From NCBI GenBank assembly GCA_012845835.1, contig JABAKD010000007.1:10048888-10112887 (forward strand): 64,000 nt of DNA, in the 5' to 3' direction. Of this stretch, positions 12,951 to 22,640 are shown in pieces. The position numbers and the translations under genes were made by a program. The notes under the pieces were generated by a model that did no database searches, was not told the origin of the DNA, and was given only the letters and a program-made list of their open reading frames with translations. Source of the DNA: Undaria pinnatifida. Taxonomy: Eukaryota; Sar; Phaeophyceae; Laminariales; Alariaceae. Every line of letters starts with the position of its first letter. Position 1 is the first letter of the stretch.

Positions 12951-13794
12951 CAGGAGACCGCGCGTGCTGCGACAGAGTTACTAAGGTTTTTTACACCTGT
13001 TTGGCTATTTTTGTTCCTGAATGACGGAGCGATTTAGCCCAAAATCGTCGGATTGGGCGCCATTCTTGTTGTTTCGCAAGGTGTTGTTCATGTACCCATC
13101 CTAAGGCCATGGGTTTGTGCGTCGGGCTTCAGGATAGATTTGCCGGTAAACGAAGTAAACGATCTCCGTAGATGTAGCGACCGGTTTATTGTAATCAAAA
13201 AGGTTTAGATCGGAGTCTCAGGGGCGGCTTCGGGTTCGACGAGTGCAAACCTGGCGCCCTTCCTCCCTCACTATTGGCAGCAGACCTCACGAGTAGGTTT
13301 GGCAAGGCCGAGTCGAGCACAAGCGAGTCGGGGCTCTTGCTGGGAGCGTCAGCAGATTGAGGGGGTTGGCCAACCCTCTGTTTCCCACTTCCTCCTCCCT
13401 CTTCCTCTCCCGCCTTTTTCTTCATTCGGCGGGGGTAGGGGGGGGGGAGGGGGGAGAACTAGGTAGCCGGGGGGGCTCCGTGTTTTTTTTTTCACTTTCA
13501 GTTTGCTCACAACATCAGTTTTTGGGCAAGGCGTGTAGAGATAGACGAGCTCAGGTGAGGAGCTCCAGCTAAAACATGGTGCACCCCTGGCGTAGCGTCC
13601 GTGCATTTCTTTTTTAATCGCTCGACGGCGAGGCTACTGATGTCCACGAAGAAGAAGGTGCTAAACAGTAAATCGTGCTGAATAAGGACCCCTTGCGAGA
13701 CGGCCAAGGCCGATGTTTCTTGGTCGTGAAGAGACGTGGCGTGCGACCGACCGCCGACTACACTTTTGGTACTTTTGAATTTTTGAAGGGATAC
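12951..13794. other. Unassigned sequence before the TRIM
   Basis: Contains a poly-G patch near 13,437-13,460 and a Pu/Py-rich stretch around 13,380-13,500. A motif resembling MITE family A (CCCAAAATCGTCGG) occurs at 13,038-13,051. No gene seen. Confidence 0.45.
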
Positions 13795-13893
13795 TGTTAT
13801 CAGGCCTAGCTTGGATGGATAAGCGATATTGATAGGTAAACTATTATCAATGAGTTGGTCAAACGGACTAACAATGCCCTCGAATCCTTAGCA
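13795..13893 (+). repeat. TRIM copy 2, 5' LTR
   Basis: Begins TGTTATCAGG and ends TCCTTAGCA. The block GGTCAAACGGACTAA is shared with all other LTR copies in the window. Confidence 0.85.
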
Positions 13894-14123
13894 AATGGCA
13901 TCGTCGAACAAAGCATGGGCCTTTGGGTCCTGGTTTCGAACATCATCTTCCCCCAAGAATAGAATTTTGAATAATCATCTTAGAAACATCCCACGGCTTT
14001 TCCCATGTCGGACTTTTGAAAAATACTCTCCCCAGTATCCCCAGGGAAATGCAATCGCGTGGATATCGGCATATATATGTCCGTCCGTGTACCCGGTCGA
14101 CCTGCTATCATCCTGCCGGTGCA

Positions 14124-14136
14124 GGGGGGGGGAGAG
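14124..14136 (+). other. TRIM copy 2 polypurine tract
   Basis: G-run ending GAGAG directly before the 3' LTR. The same tract ending occurs at the equivalent place in TRIM copy 1. In LTR elements this primes plus-strand synthesis. Confidence 0.75.
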
Positions 14137-14232
14137 TGCTGTAAGGACTAGGTCGGGTAGGAAATTGGTCAGTCTGTGAACAGTTGTCAAACGGACTACT
14201 AAATTAACAGTACGCCCTCTAATGCCTTGACA
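14137..14232 (+). repeat. TRIM copy 2, 3' LTR
   Basis: Begins TGCTGTAAGG and ends GCCTTGACA; carries GTCAAACGGACTA. Diverged from its partner LTR. Confidence 0.82.
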
Positions 14233-14489
14233 ATATTGCGACCGCGACCACCGCCGTGAAAAAACGAAGTTTTTTCTTGAGTGCCTTAAAAGTCGTGGGG
14301 TCACATAGTAGGAGGGATGGCATATAAACACACAGCACGCGCTGCGGCAGAGGCGCGCCATTTTTTTTCTACCGGACTCCTTGCTGGGAAACTTTGAAAA
14401 AAGCGAAAGGCACTACCTGGTACCCGATTAACAATTCCATGGCCTAGGTATATGACCAAGGCTACCGTATACGGTGGGGGGGTCTTTTC

Positions 14490-14740
14490 GACTGATTCTA
14501 CGATAGCCTCCCTCAAAGCCAGCGATTTCCTTCAACGAACGGTTCATGGCTGCTCGACAGGGAGAAGGATAATAATGAAAGAAAAGTATCCATACATTCT
14601 CCTTGTGTGCACAGGTCTATCAATCGATGGCGTCGGGGTGTCGAGGGACACCGTATTTTCAGGAGATACGACCGGGAGCTTGTTTTGAAACCGGCGATTT
14701 CGTTAAAGAAAAGTCGGGGGGGGCTACCGTAGTAAGACTC
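14490..14740. mobile_element. MITE family B, copy 1
   Basis: About 250 bp. Left end GACTGATTCTACGATAGCC, right end GGGGGCTACCGTAGTAAGACTC; these are imperfect inverted repeats. The conserved core includes ACGGTTCATGGCTGCTCGAC. Non-coding. Confidence 0.8.
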
Positions 14741-14771
14741 TTCTGGTGGGCTTATTTTTCTATGGATCGGG

Positions 14772-14789
14772 GTCACTCGCGCGAGTGAC
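14772..14789. repeat. Perfect 18-bp palindrome GTCACTCGCGCGAGTGAC
   Basis: Best example of a dispersed palindrome also seen in perfect or degenerate form near 18,143, 25,398, 25,574, 40,917, 46,239, 63,187, 63,365 and 63,497, usually beside poly-G or poly-C runs. Confidence 0.85.
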
Positions 14790-14944
14790 TTCCCTGTTCC
14801 TTCGTGGTCATAAGCTTTGCGAGGTCCGTCATAGTTTTGCGATATGAACCCGCAATGGCATGGTAAGTTACGCCGCTAAAAACAAAAAAGGCCGACAATT
14901 TTTTCCCTCTTTTTCCCATCAATGAAAGAGTGAAAACGGGGTTA

Positions 14945-14965
14945 CCCCCCCCCCCCCCCCCCCCT
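14945..14965. repeat. Poly-C tract
   Basis: 21 consecutive C residues. Confidence 0.95.
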
Positions 14966-15966
14966 ACCTATCTATGTACAAACGAAAATAATGAAAATAA
15001 GAAAAAAATCCCGATGGTTTTTTTGGGGGGGTTAAGAAGAGCCCTGTCTAATTCAGAAATAAAACTTTCACGCAGGCAAAATCGTACCTCCTCCATCAGG
15101 GCGCGCGCTTCATTTTGCATATTCCGGGCAAAAGGAACGGACAGTTGATTCAATGTGGCAGCGTAGATAGCGAGAAACCAACGATTAAAAAATATGTACT
15201 CCGGAGTATGTACTAAGATCTTACGAAGCTATAAATGCTACGGTAGTACTCGTAGCTACTCGTGCGAGCGAGCTTTTAGTCGCGGAAACAAACGGTCTTA
15301 TATCTGTGTAAACGTGCTACACAGCTACTACCCCCCAACCTTGTGCACGGCGATCACGTCTGCCTATACTATATCTATGAGATATCGGCCACTCAAAAAA
15401 CACAGATCAGATGTGCAACATTACAGAAGAAGCACGCGCCAAAGCCGAAAACAAACGTCTCAAAAAAAAATATGTATATATATATCCTCGTCGTATGCCA
15501 TCGCCTTGCTCACCGTGTTGGTTTATGTGTTAGTTTATGCCTGCGCACAGGTCTGATGTATGATGTGTATGACTGCATAGAATCTACGGAGATGGTAGAG
15601 TACAACTATTGATGTGATTGGCGGTCCCAATCTTAGATATATTCGAGTTGAGCCCGCTTTTTTCGGCGCAGTGTACTGGTGCTACTGTTGTTACTCAGTT
15701 CTCTACTATTTTGTTATCTTCGGGTGTGCATGTTCAGAGTGGCCTCCGGGACTCCGGTACTTTAATATATATTGCATCTTCTTATCTTCTCCTGCGCGCG
15801 ATGGTCCCTCGTCGGGTGCCGAGAGCAATCTCCCCGTGAGCCACGCTACGTCGGTGTGGTGGTACTCCGAGTGGGGGAGAAAGTATAGCAGGTACAGCTG
15901 GTAGAGCAGGTAGTGAGATATGGGGCGTCCTGCTTGTCCCATCATCGTCACCTACATTATCGCCCA
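14966..15966. other. Unassigned sequence
   Basis: No gene recognised. Frames of 89-120 codons at 15,194-15,612 and 15,614-15,904 lack known motifs. A short TA-rich microsatellite lies at 15,472-15,485. Confidence 0.4.
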
Positions 15967-16078
15967 TCTATGATGGCCTTGACGTGAATGTGACATCTAA
16001 AGTCACGTGGTTTCACCTCAACCGTGACATGGCTTCACGTCGAATCTATAAAGCTATCCTTCTACGGAGGGCACTCCA
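15967..16078. repeat. Dispersed repeat R2, copy a
   Basis: About 112 bp matching 62,057-62,168 (same orientation, TCTATGATGGCC to GGAGGGCACTCC). Both copies keep an aligned plus-strand frame with YDGLDVN, TWFH and SRRIY, but most differences are amino-acid changing, so I treat it as a repeat, not a gene. Confidence 0.8.
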
Positions 16079-16621
16079 TTACATCGGGCATACAGATTGT
16101 CCATTACACCGACCACGTGTGTGTTTGTTCATAGTTTTACCAATCGAGGCACCATAACCAGGACAACCATGTATATGGTACAACAGGCAGGACAAAAAAT
16201 TATCCAAAGGGGGTCTACCGGATTTTTCTCCACACCATTTTTGAGAGCTGACCACAGTTGAAATGTTGGGGAAAATTACCCCGAAGATACCCCCGAAAGG
16301 CGTACAATTGACCCGAAACGCAAAAACAATTACCCGAAACGACACCATCAGGGTTGAGCGAGTGACACCGAGGCCAAAGAAACTTCATACAATGCCACAC
16401 ACACATATGTTTCAACGCGCGCATATACATGAACTATTACAGCCGTAAACCTTTGCACAAGAGTCGTACTACTAATAAGTCTTGACATGACTAGTAGCTG
16501 TAACATCAGTCCCGCGCGGGAACCAGGCATTTATTTGCACGTACGTGCAAGGTTTTCAGATTTGCACGTAAACCCAATACTGCCCCTGCTGACCTCGAGA
16601 GCAGACCTCGAGCCCCCCAAA
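16079..16621. other. Unassigned sequence next to the telomere-like tract
   Basis: No gene recognised. Includes the short palindrome GCACGTACGTGC near 16,537. Confidence 0.4.
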
Positions 16622-16927
16622 GGGTTGGGTTGGGGTTAGGGTTAGGGTTAGGGTTAGGGTTAGGGTTAGGGTCAGGGTTAGGGTTAGGGTTAGGGTCAGG
16701 GTTAGGGTTAGGGTTGGGGTAAGGGTTAGGGTTAGGGTTAGGGTTAGGGCTAGGGTTAAGGTTAGGGTCAGGGTAGGGTTAGGGTTAGGATCAGGGTAGG
16801 GTTAGGGTTAGGGTTAGGGTTAGGGCTAGGGTCAGGGTAGGGTTAGGGTCATGTCTGGGGTAAGGGTTAGGGTTAGGGTTAGGGTTAGGGCTAGGGTTAG
16901 GGTTAGGGTCATGTCTGGGGTCGGGTT
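16622..16927 (+). repeat. Interstitial telomere-like (TTAGGG)n tract
   Basis: About 300 bp of degenerate GGGTTA repeats on the plus strand, with GGGTCA, GGGCTA and GGGTA variants and a higher-order unit containing GGGTCATGTCTGGGG seen twice (about 16,844 and 16,905). The window continues for 47 kb beyond it, so it is internal in this assembly. TTAGGG is the telomere motif of many eukaryotes, including several algal groups. Confidence 0.92.
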
Positions 16928-17522
16928 GGTCTGGGCACCGCAACCGTCGTTTTTGCTCGGACCTGCACACAAGGAGCCGCCATATACATACATAAATCGC
17001 TTTTGAATATGCGAGCAAATCCGAATAGCCTGGCGCGTACGTGCAACTTCGCGGGAGCTATGCTGCGCGGGTGGTTTTTTATAACGGATTTTCTCGGTCC
17101 ACATAATTGTTCTGGAAAAAAATAAGAGGGGTCCTGGGTGCGGGTCCAATTCGTCGGGATCCGAAGAGTTTTCGACGTTTCCATGGTGCCAATCTTGCGC
17201 TAAAATCTACACGGACGGCTTGAGCCGGGAAAACAACAGCGGTTTTTCGCTGATATCTCCCTTCAAAATTGAACAAATATGTATCTTTCGTCTTCTCCTA
17301 CAGCGCAACAGATATTGCGCCTTGACGAGATACGTTAAAAAAAATACGGTGGTAAAACAGAACTCATGTCCCATACATAATACATCGAGGCCCAATATTG
17401 TGACCGATATATATCCGGGAATTAGAGGGAGACAATAATTCACAAGCCCAACGACGAAAATAAGAAATCTGCCAGGACCAAGACGCTACGGCATCATTTT
17501 ACAAAATTAAACATACACTATC

Positions 17523-17796
17523 CTCCAGCTGTGAGATCAAAGATTTCGTCGAAACTCATCTTTGCAAGCTATGTGTGATACTTCAATCAAATCGCGCGTA
17601 TTACTGGGTGTGTGTCCTCATTGAGGATGTGGGTCGTCGACTCCCCTAAGAACTACAGTGTAGCTATCAGGGTCAACAGGGTGATGTTAGGCAGTCTGCG
17701 CGCGGAAACTATAAAACCCGTTTCGGAGGGGGACAAAATCTGACAGCTGTGGAAGGAAATGCATCAGTTAATCAAGTGAATCCTGTAAGTCGAATA
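17523..17796 (+). mobile_element. TATA-bearing dispersed element D, copy 1
   Basis: About 270 bp highly similar to 40,208-40,478 and partly to 20,028-20,219. Shared landmarks: CTCATCTTTGCAAGC, AACTACAGTGTAGCTATCAG, then ACTATAAAACC (TATA-like) and, about 75 bp on, CCTGTAAGTCGAATA with a splice-donor-like GTAAGT. The left flank differs from the other two copies, suggesting truncation or divergence there. No long frame. Confidence 0.75.
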
Positions 17797-17987
17797 AAGA
17801 ATATAATAGTAGTAGCTCAGATCCGGGGTCACACAACGGGCCCTTTTCCTCCCCCCTCCCTACTACGGCACGTACGTGCCTTCGTGTCATTTTTATCGCG
17901 AGCACAATTCAGCATCTTCTTCCCTCCTCGTCGACTCGCGTCGAATTGTTGTGCTTATTATATCCACGCTGTTGTTAGGCATTCTCA

Positions 17988-18013
17988 GCAGTAGTAGTAG
18001 TAGTAGTAGTAGT
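17988..18013. repeat. (AGT)n microsatellite
   Basis: About eight AGT triplets. Confidence 0.95.
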
Positions 18014-19117
18014 TCGTATAATAGTTGATACTTTTTTTTTTCCCCCTTTTTTGCAAATTGTTTGGCCTATTTAGCGGGTTCGCATCTCGCAAAATATAAA
18101 CAGCGCGCACGAAGAGCCTAACAGCGCAAGGAACAGGTGCGGGTCACCCTCGCGAGTGACCCCGATTCACATCTAAAAAACCAGCCCTGTCTCACCGTAA
18201 TTTTTTTTCCAGGACGGTTCGATTCGCCTAAATGAACCAGAGCTGTACGGCGATATATTTCATGTCTTGTGAAACAAGTGCCCACCTCAATACAATTCGA
18301 CATATAGACTATACTACTATATGAATGCTGAATGAATGTGAATGCTGAACAATAGGTAAGATTGTTCTGCCTGTACTTTACTATCGTCACCATCACCAAT
18401 CCAGCTGCCGACCACGATCACGATCACATACATATCATGCGCGGTTACGAGTATCGCGGCCGGTCGCCCCGGTGGCGTATCAGGTTATCCTCGAGCCTGG
18501 CATAGATGGGTCAGTTTCGTGAGTTCGAGCCCCCCCAGAGTGCATACTCGTATAAATTCGTGGGGACTTTTCCTTGCGCACAAATTGACTTGCGGAAAGC
18601 GCGGGAGCGTGAGTTAGCAACACTCGATGAGAATTCGACGAGCATTGGGATTGTTGAACCCTATGCACGATAAAGATTGAAGGCAAGAACCGGGGGGAAG
18701 AAGGGACGGCACCTGTGACCATGGCTTGTCCAGAAGATGGAGAGAAGAAATTTGGGGGGGGGAGGGGGGGGGAACAACGGCGGTGAAACATAAACATCAT
18801 CAGAATCGTAGCGGAGCTGAAACAAAAGCCCCTGTATGACACGCAAAACTGTCAGAAGACGGTTAGTCGATAAAGGAAAACGGCGTCCAGCGGTCAAGGA
18901 CGTCAAACCCGGCGTAAGGCGAGGGAAATCGTTCATAGCATGCCGTCTGTCAAGGGTGGAAGTGCCGTCTCCGGACATCTTTTTGTATAATAAAGGTGCT
19001 GCCGCCCTGACGTGGCCTCGGTCAGCGGTCGGTCACGGATTTTTGTTTGATCATCAACGAAGACAACAAGCACCATCGCAATCAAATAATAGTCACAGCG
19101 AAACAATGTTACAGAAG
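18014..19117. other. Unassigned sequence
   Basis: Contains a GTCAC-CCTCGCGAGTGAC imperfect palindrome near 18,143-18,161 and a G-run near 18,755-18,772. No gene recognised. Confidence 0.4.
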
Positions 19118-19395
19118 ACTGATTTTTTTACGATATAGCCCCCCTATTAAAGCCAGCTCGATCTTCTCTTTTTTAACGAACGTTTCATGGCTGCTCTCCA
19201 TACGAGCAAGGATGCGATAAGGAAAAGCCATCTTCATATTTTTTTCTAGATTGCCAAGGACTGTACCGAACGATCACGTAGGGGGGTGGCAAGGGGCACC
19301 ATATTTCAGGAGATAAAGCCTGGGGTTTTGGCTTCAAAACTGGCGATCTCATCGAAGAAACCTTGGGGAGGCTACTCCCTGCCGTAGAACGACTC
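19118..19395. mobile_element. MITE family B, copy 2
   Basis: About 278 bp with degenerate ends (GACTGATTTTTTTACGATA on the left, CCGTAGAACGACTC on the right) and the family core TTTCATGGCTGCTC, GGGGCACCATATTTCAGGAG. Confidence 0.75.
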
Positions 19396-20006
19396 AGAAT
19401 TGCAGCGGAGCCATCAGCACAACGTGAAAAATATGCATCAGCTGTCGTGCTGACACCAGAGAGAGGAAGCAGGACACCTGTTGTGCCGCCTACTATCTAT
19501 CGCTATGTCCTGCGTTCCCCGCGCCTCGGCGTGGACGACGAAAACTTCGAGCACTCTAAAACAAAAGCAGCAGCAGCAGCAAAACATCCGGTTGGATTGC
19601 ACAACCGTCCTACCCGATGTCGATTTGAATGCCACATGAGACCATGACAAGAAAACAATGTCCTGGTTGCAAGTAGTAATGGAATAATAGATGATGGAAC
19701 ATTTACGTGCGCCCAGAATGCTCAGGGTTTGACCCTGGGAAATGAAGCGCACAGCAGTGAGTGGCTGTTCGCAGAAAACCCTTCACAGGTTGGAAAAGTA
19801 TCCTTCTTGGTTTTCGGCCGAGGAGTTTGCCTCTTGTTTTTGAGTGTAGAGAATACGTACTGATGTATGCGCCGATGGTGGAGTCAAAACAAACGGTCCG
19901 GTTGCCAGAAACCATACACACACTTGCATGGCATCCGCGACGAACGGTCCTCCTGTGAAATGTGTATAGACTATGTATGTATGTGTGTGTTTCCATTCAC
20001 ATATAT

Positions 20007-20219
20007 ATTATAAAAAATGAAAATACACTCCAGCTGTGTGATCGAAGATTTCGTCGAAACTCATCTTTGCAAGCTGTGTGTGATACTCCGATCGCGCGCA
20101 TTACGAGTTGTGTGTCCTCATTAAGGGTATAGGTCGGCGACTCCCCTTACAACTACAGTGTAGCTATCAGGGTCAACAGGGTGATTTTAGTCAGTCTGTG
20201 CGCGGAAACTATAAAACCC
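20007..20219 (+). mobile_element. TATA-bearing dispersed element D, copy 2 (truncated)
   Basis: Starts TATTATAAAAAATGAAAATA as in the 40.2-kb copy and runs to ACTATAAAACCCC, where it gives way to an (AT)n run. The part after the TATA-like box is missing. Confidence 0.75.
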
Positions 20220-20241
20220 CATATATATATATATATATATA
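20220..20241. repeat. (AT)n microsatellite
   Basis: About eleven AT dinucleotides at the broken 3' end of element D copy 2. Confidence 0.93.
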
Positions 20242-20689
20242 ATAATTACAGGATATTTGAACATGCACACCGGACTGTGTGTTCGACACGTTGTCGAGTA
20301 GTCGATACTTTTTTTTTTTGGCTTGCCGCTTCTGCTGATGGGAGCGAACCGCGCCGTCGCTCCTCGCGAGAACGAGACATGCTACACCCCCCGGGAAACG
20401 TCTTTTTTTTTAACAGGAAAAATCGCACGATGATCTTGTGCGCCCGGTGTGTCTCTATGAGAGCGCCATGGGCAGTAAAAATCCCCCCGAATACGTACCA
20501 TCTCGGTATTGTGCGCTTTGAAAGAGTGTCTCTTGCACCATTTACTTGCAATCTGCACTTTACATGTATGTGCACGGTGGTAGTAAAATTTGTAGCGTAG
20601 GCCTACGTTCCTCCTCCCCCTCTCTGAGCAAAAGCTCTCTATCCTTGCCAGCCCCACTTCCTTTGTCTGCCTCCAAGACCTGCTGCCAG

Positions 20690-20825
20690 TTTTGCTGTTT
20701 CTTCTGCTTCTGCTACTACTGCTGGTTGTATTGCTTCTTCTACTTCAGCTACTCCTGGAGTGCTGCTTCTACTGCTGCTGCTGCTCAGACTACTGCCACA
20801 ACTACTGCTACTACTGCTGCTAAAG
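20690..20825. repeat. CTG/ACT-rich microsatellite region
   Basis: Compound triplet-rich sequence (CTTCTG, CTACTG, CTGCTG). It gives Ser/Thr/Ala-rich or Leu-rich peptides depending on frame. Confidence 0.85.
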
Positions 20826-20829
20826 AAGA

Positions 20830-21577
20830 ATGATAGCCACCACTCCCATGCGACGCCCTTGCTCTCGTGCATCCCTCGCCTCCTTCTTGCTCCTCTCCTC
20901 CTGCTTTCTGGACGACACTACGACGTCCATTGCCGTGGCTCTGAGCGGCGGGGCAGCACCGTGGCAGCGCGAGCACCCCGTCGCAATCACATCGAACGAC
21001 TTTGCTATGGAGGATAACGCACCACCAAAATTGAGCGAAGTGACAGGAACGGGAGGAGGAGGAGGAGGAGGAGGACACGGTGAAGAAGAGGGGGAAGGAG
21101 GAGAAGGAGGAGGAGGAAACGAGGGAGGGGGGGGGCGAGGAGGCGGGGAAGGAGGCGGTGGACGGGGAGGGGGGGGGAGGGGGGGGGGGGAGAGGAAATG
21201 AAGAAGGAGGACGGGGAGGAGGCGAAGGAGGTGGGGGACAAGGAGGGAGGGGGAGGCCAGAAGGGAGAGAAGGAAGAGCAGGGGGTGGAGGAAGAGGAGG
21301 AGGAGGGGCAGGAGGAAGAGGAGGCCTCCATGAAGGAACAGGCGGTGTTTCTGAATTTTTCGAAGAGCACCAGGAATCTAACCGGGTGCTCCAGCAATTC
21401 CCGTCGATGGCTCCCACGGCTACTCCTCCTGGTCTCCCGCCTACTACTGCTTCTAGGCCTGGCGTTGACGAGGTCGAGACAGACGCTGGTTGGAGGGCAT
21501 CATCGCCTTCTTTGGGGATGGCGGCAGCGACCGTGGCGCTTGCCGCGATTGTTTCTGGCACCTTTGTCATGACGTGA
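20830..21577 (+). pseudogene. Possible secreted/anchored Gly-Glu-rich protein, frameshifted
   Basis: Unrecognised and speculative. A start at 20,830 gives a basic segment then a hydrophobic stretch (SLASFLLLSSCFL, about residues 15-27), like a signal peptide. After some 50 ordinary residues come Gly/Glu-rich repeats from a GGA-rich DNA tract (21,050-21,330). That frame ends at 21,201, but an overlapping frame from 21,080 continues to 21,577 and finishes with a hydrophobic tail (AAATVALAAIVSGTF) as in membrane- or GPI-anchored proteins. The G-runs around 21,130-21,190 are plausible frameshift or sequencing-error sites. The layout (signal, low-complexity stalk, tail) is the only argument for a real gene; GGA-rich DNA also stays open by chance. 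Related tails occur at 21,893-21,978 and about 25,245-25,320. Confidence 0.3.
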
Positions 21578-21795
21578 GATGGACAAAGTTGTGCAAGGTT
21601 GGCTAAGTTGTGGGCGGTTGACTACTCGCAAGAAGCTTTGTGTCGTGTAGTGTCGCAGAGACGTGATGCCCATCTACGAAGTATACCCTGTTGCTGCTGT
21701 AATACTCTTACGGTCGGTATCTCGTCGTTACAGCAGTACTCGTGTCATAATGACGTCACAATCTTGGCTTTATTTTTTTTTCGCAGAGACGCACG

Positions 21796-21978
21796 ATGAT
21801 AGCATCTGTTATGCACGCCTCATTCATTGCTGTTATTGCTCTTTGTTTTATGTTCTGCTGGGTGGAGGGCGTCTGTGACCCCTTTGTCGATCCGGTTACG
21901 GCTACACCGACCGTGTCGCTTGCTGCTTGGATTTTTGCAGGCGCATTTTTCAGTGCCACGGGTTTGATTGGCAAGTAA
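21796..21978 (+). CDS. Small hydrophobic ORF, 60 codons, unknown
   Basis: Encodes an N-terminal hydrophobic stretch (about residues 7-24, with VIALCFMFC) and a second one at the C-terminus (TVSLAAWIFAGAFF). Its last ~80 bp resemble the tail region at 21,505-21,577 (shared CGACCGTG-CGCTTGC order), so it may be a truncated relative of that unit. No family recognised and no clear translation signals. It could be a chance frame. Confidence 0.25.
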   Translation: MIASVMHASFIAVIALCFMFCWVEGVCDPFVDPVTATPTVSLAAWIFAGAFFSATGLIGK

Positions 21979-22546
21979 TACTAGGTTCGTAAATAGCAGA
22001 GGTTTGATCTGCCAAGTTGGTTGTAGAATATCGACTTCACCGACGGGCCCTTGATGTTCTTGCCGCGTTATCTCGCCCGACACATTTTCGTCATGACGAG
22101 ACATGAGATTTTGGCTCGGTTGGTTGCAGAAAGTCGCCGATGCATATATAGACTATATTGTCTATGGGTTGTGTTCGTTGTCGTCAGTTGCTGTTCTCGC
22201 TGTTAGATATACTTCTTGTCAGCAACCATCATGTCGTTACTCGAACATCTGGTATACATTGCAAGTTGCTAGTACGACAGACAGTTTTCAGTCTGGTAGT
22301 TGTCATTTATTTATCGAGATGCAATACGTAGCAAGAACAAGTTTCAGCAGTAGTAGTATCTTGGACACCAGGTATATCACGAACAGCAGTTTACGGGCTA
22401 ATCGTACCCAATACCTGGTACATGCAGCACGCACTCGTACACGTTGAGAGGGACAGTCTTTATTAACAGTAGGGATCTCTCTGGGTTCCAACCGGTACAG
22501 TAACAAGATATTTATGATGCGAGTTGTTGCTGAAGTAGCAAAGTAG

Positions 22547-22630
22547 TGTTGTAAGGCTTAGTTTGGGTAAGCTATTGGTGAACCTTTTGCAAGTGGACAA
22601 ACGGACTAGTACCCCACTAATACGTTAACA
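22547..22630 (+). mobile_element. TRIM solo LTR (copy 3)
   Basis: An 84-bp LTR (TGTTGTAAGG...CGTTAACA) matching the TRIM LTRs in the sense orientation, with GTAAGCTATTGGT and GGACAAACGGACTAG. Neither interior nor partner LTR is present. Flanks GTAG on the left and GTGG on the right could be a decayed 4-bp target duplication. Solo LTRs normally arise by LTR-LTR recombination. Confidence 0.8.
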
Positions 22631-22640
22631 GTGGTAGAAC

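Larger units (their letters stand above)
13795..14232 (+). mobile_element. TRIM (miniature LTR retrotransposon), copy 2, plus orientation
   Basis: A complete 438-bp element: 5' LTR 13,795-13,893 (99 bp, TG...CA), interior 13,894-14,136, 3' LTR 14,137-14,232 (96 bp). The polypurine tract GGGGGGGGGAGAG abuts the 3' LTR exactly where an LTR element needs it. The interior starts AATGGCATCGTCG right after the 5' LTR, the position of a primer-binding site. LTR and interior match the element at 27,309-27,683 block by block, including GAAAAATACTCTCCCC, TATCCCCAGG and CGACCTGCTATC. There is no coding capacity, so it must be mobilised by proteins from an autonomous element. The two LTRs have diverged, so this is an old copy; no clean target duplication remains. 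Confidence 0.85.

Noticed and set aside
13201-13220. Text resembling a sequencing adapter (AGATCGGAGTCTCAG)
   Set aside because: Only the first nine or so bases match the common adapter, and the sequence continues as ordinary genomic text.
20785-21570. 261-codon minus-strand frame rich in Pro/Ser
   Set aside because: It is the complement of the GGA-rich tract. No domain seen, and the plus-strand layout is the better though still weak candidate.
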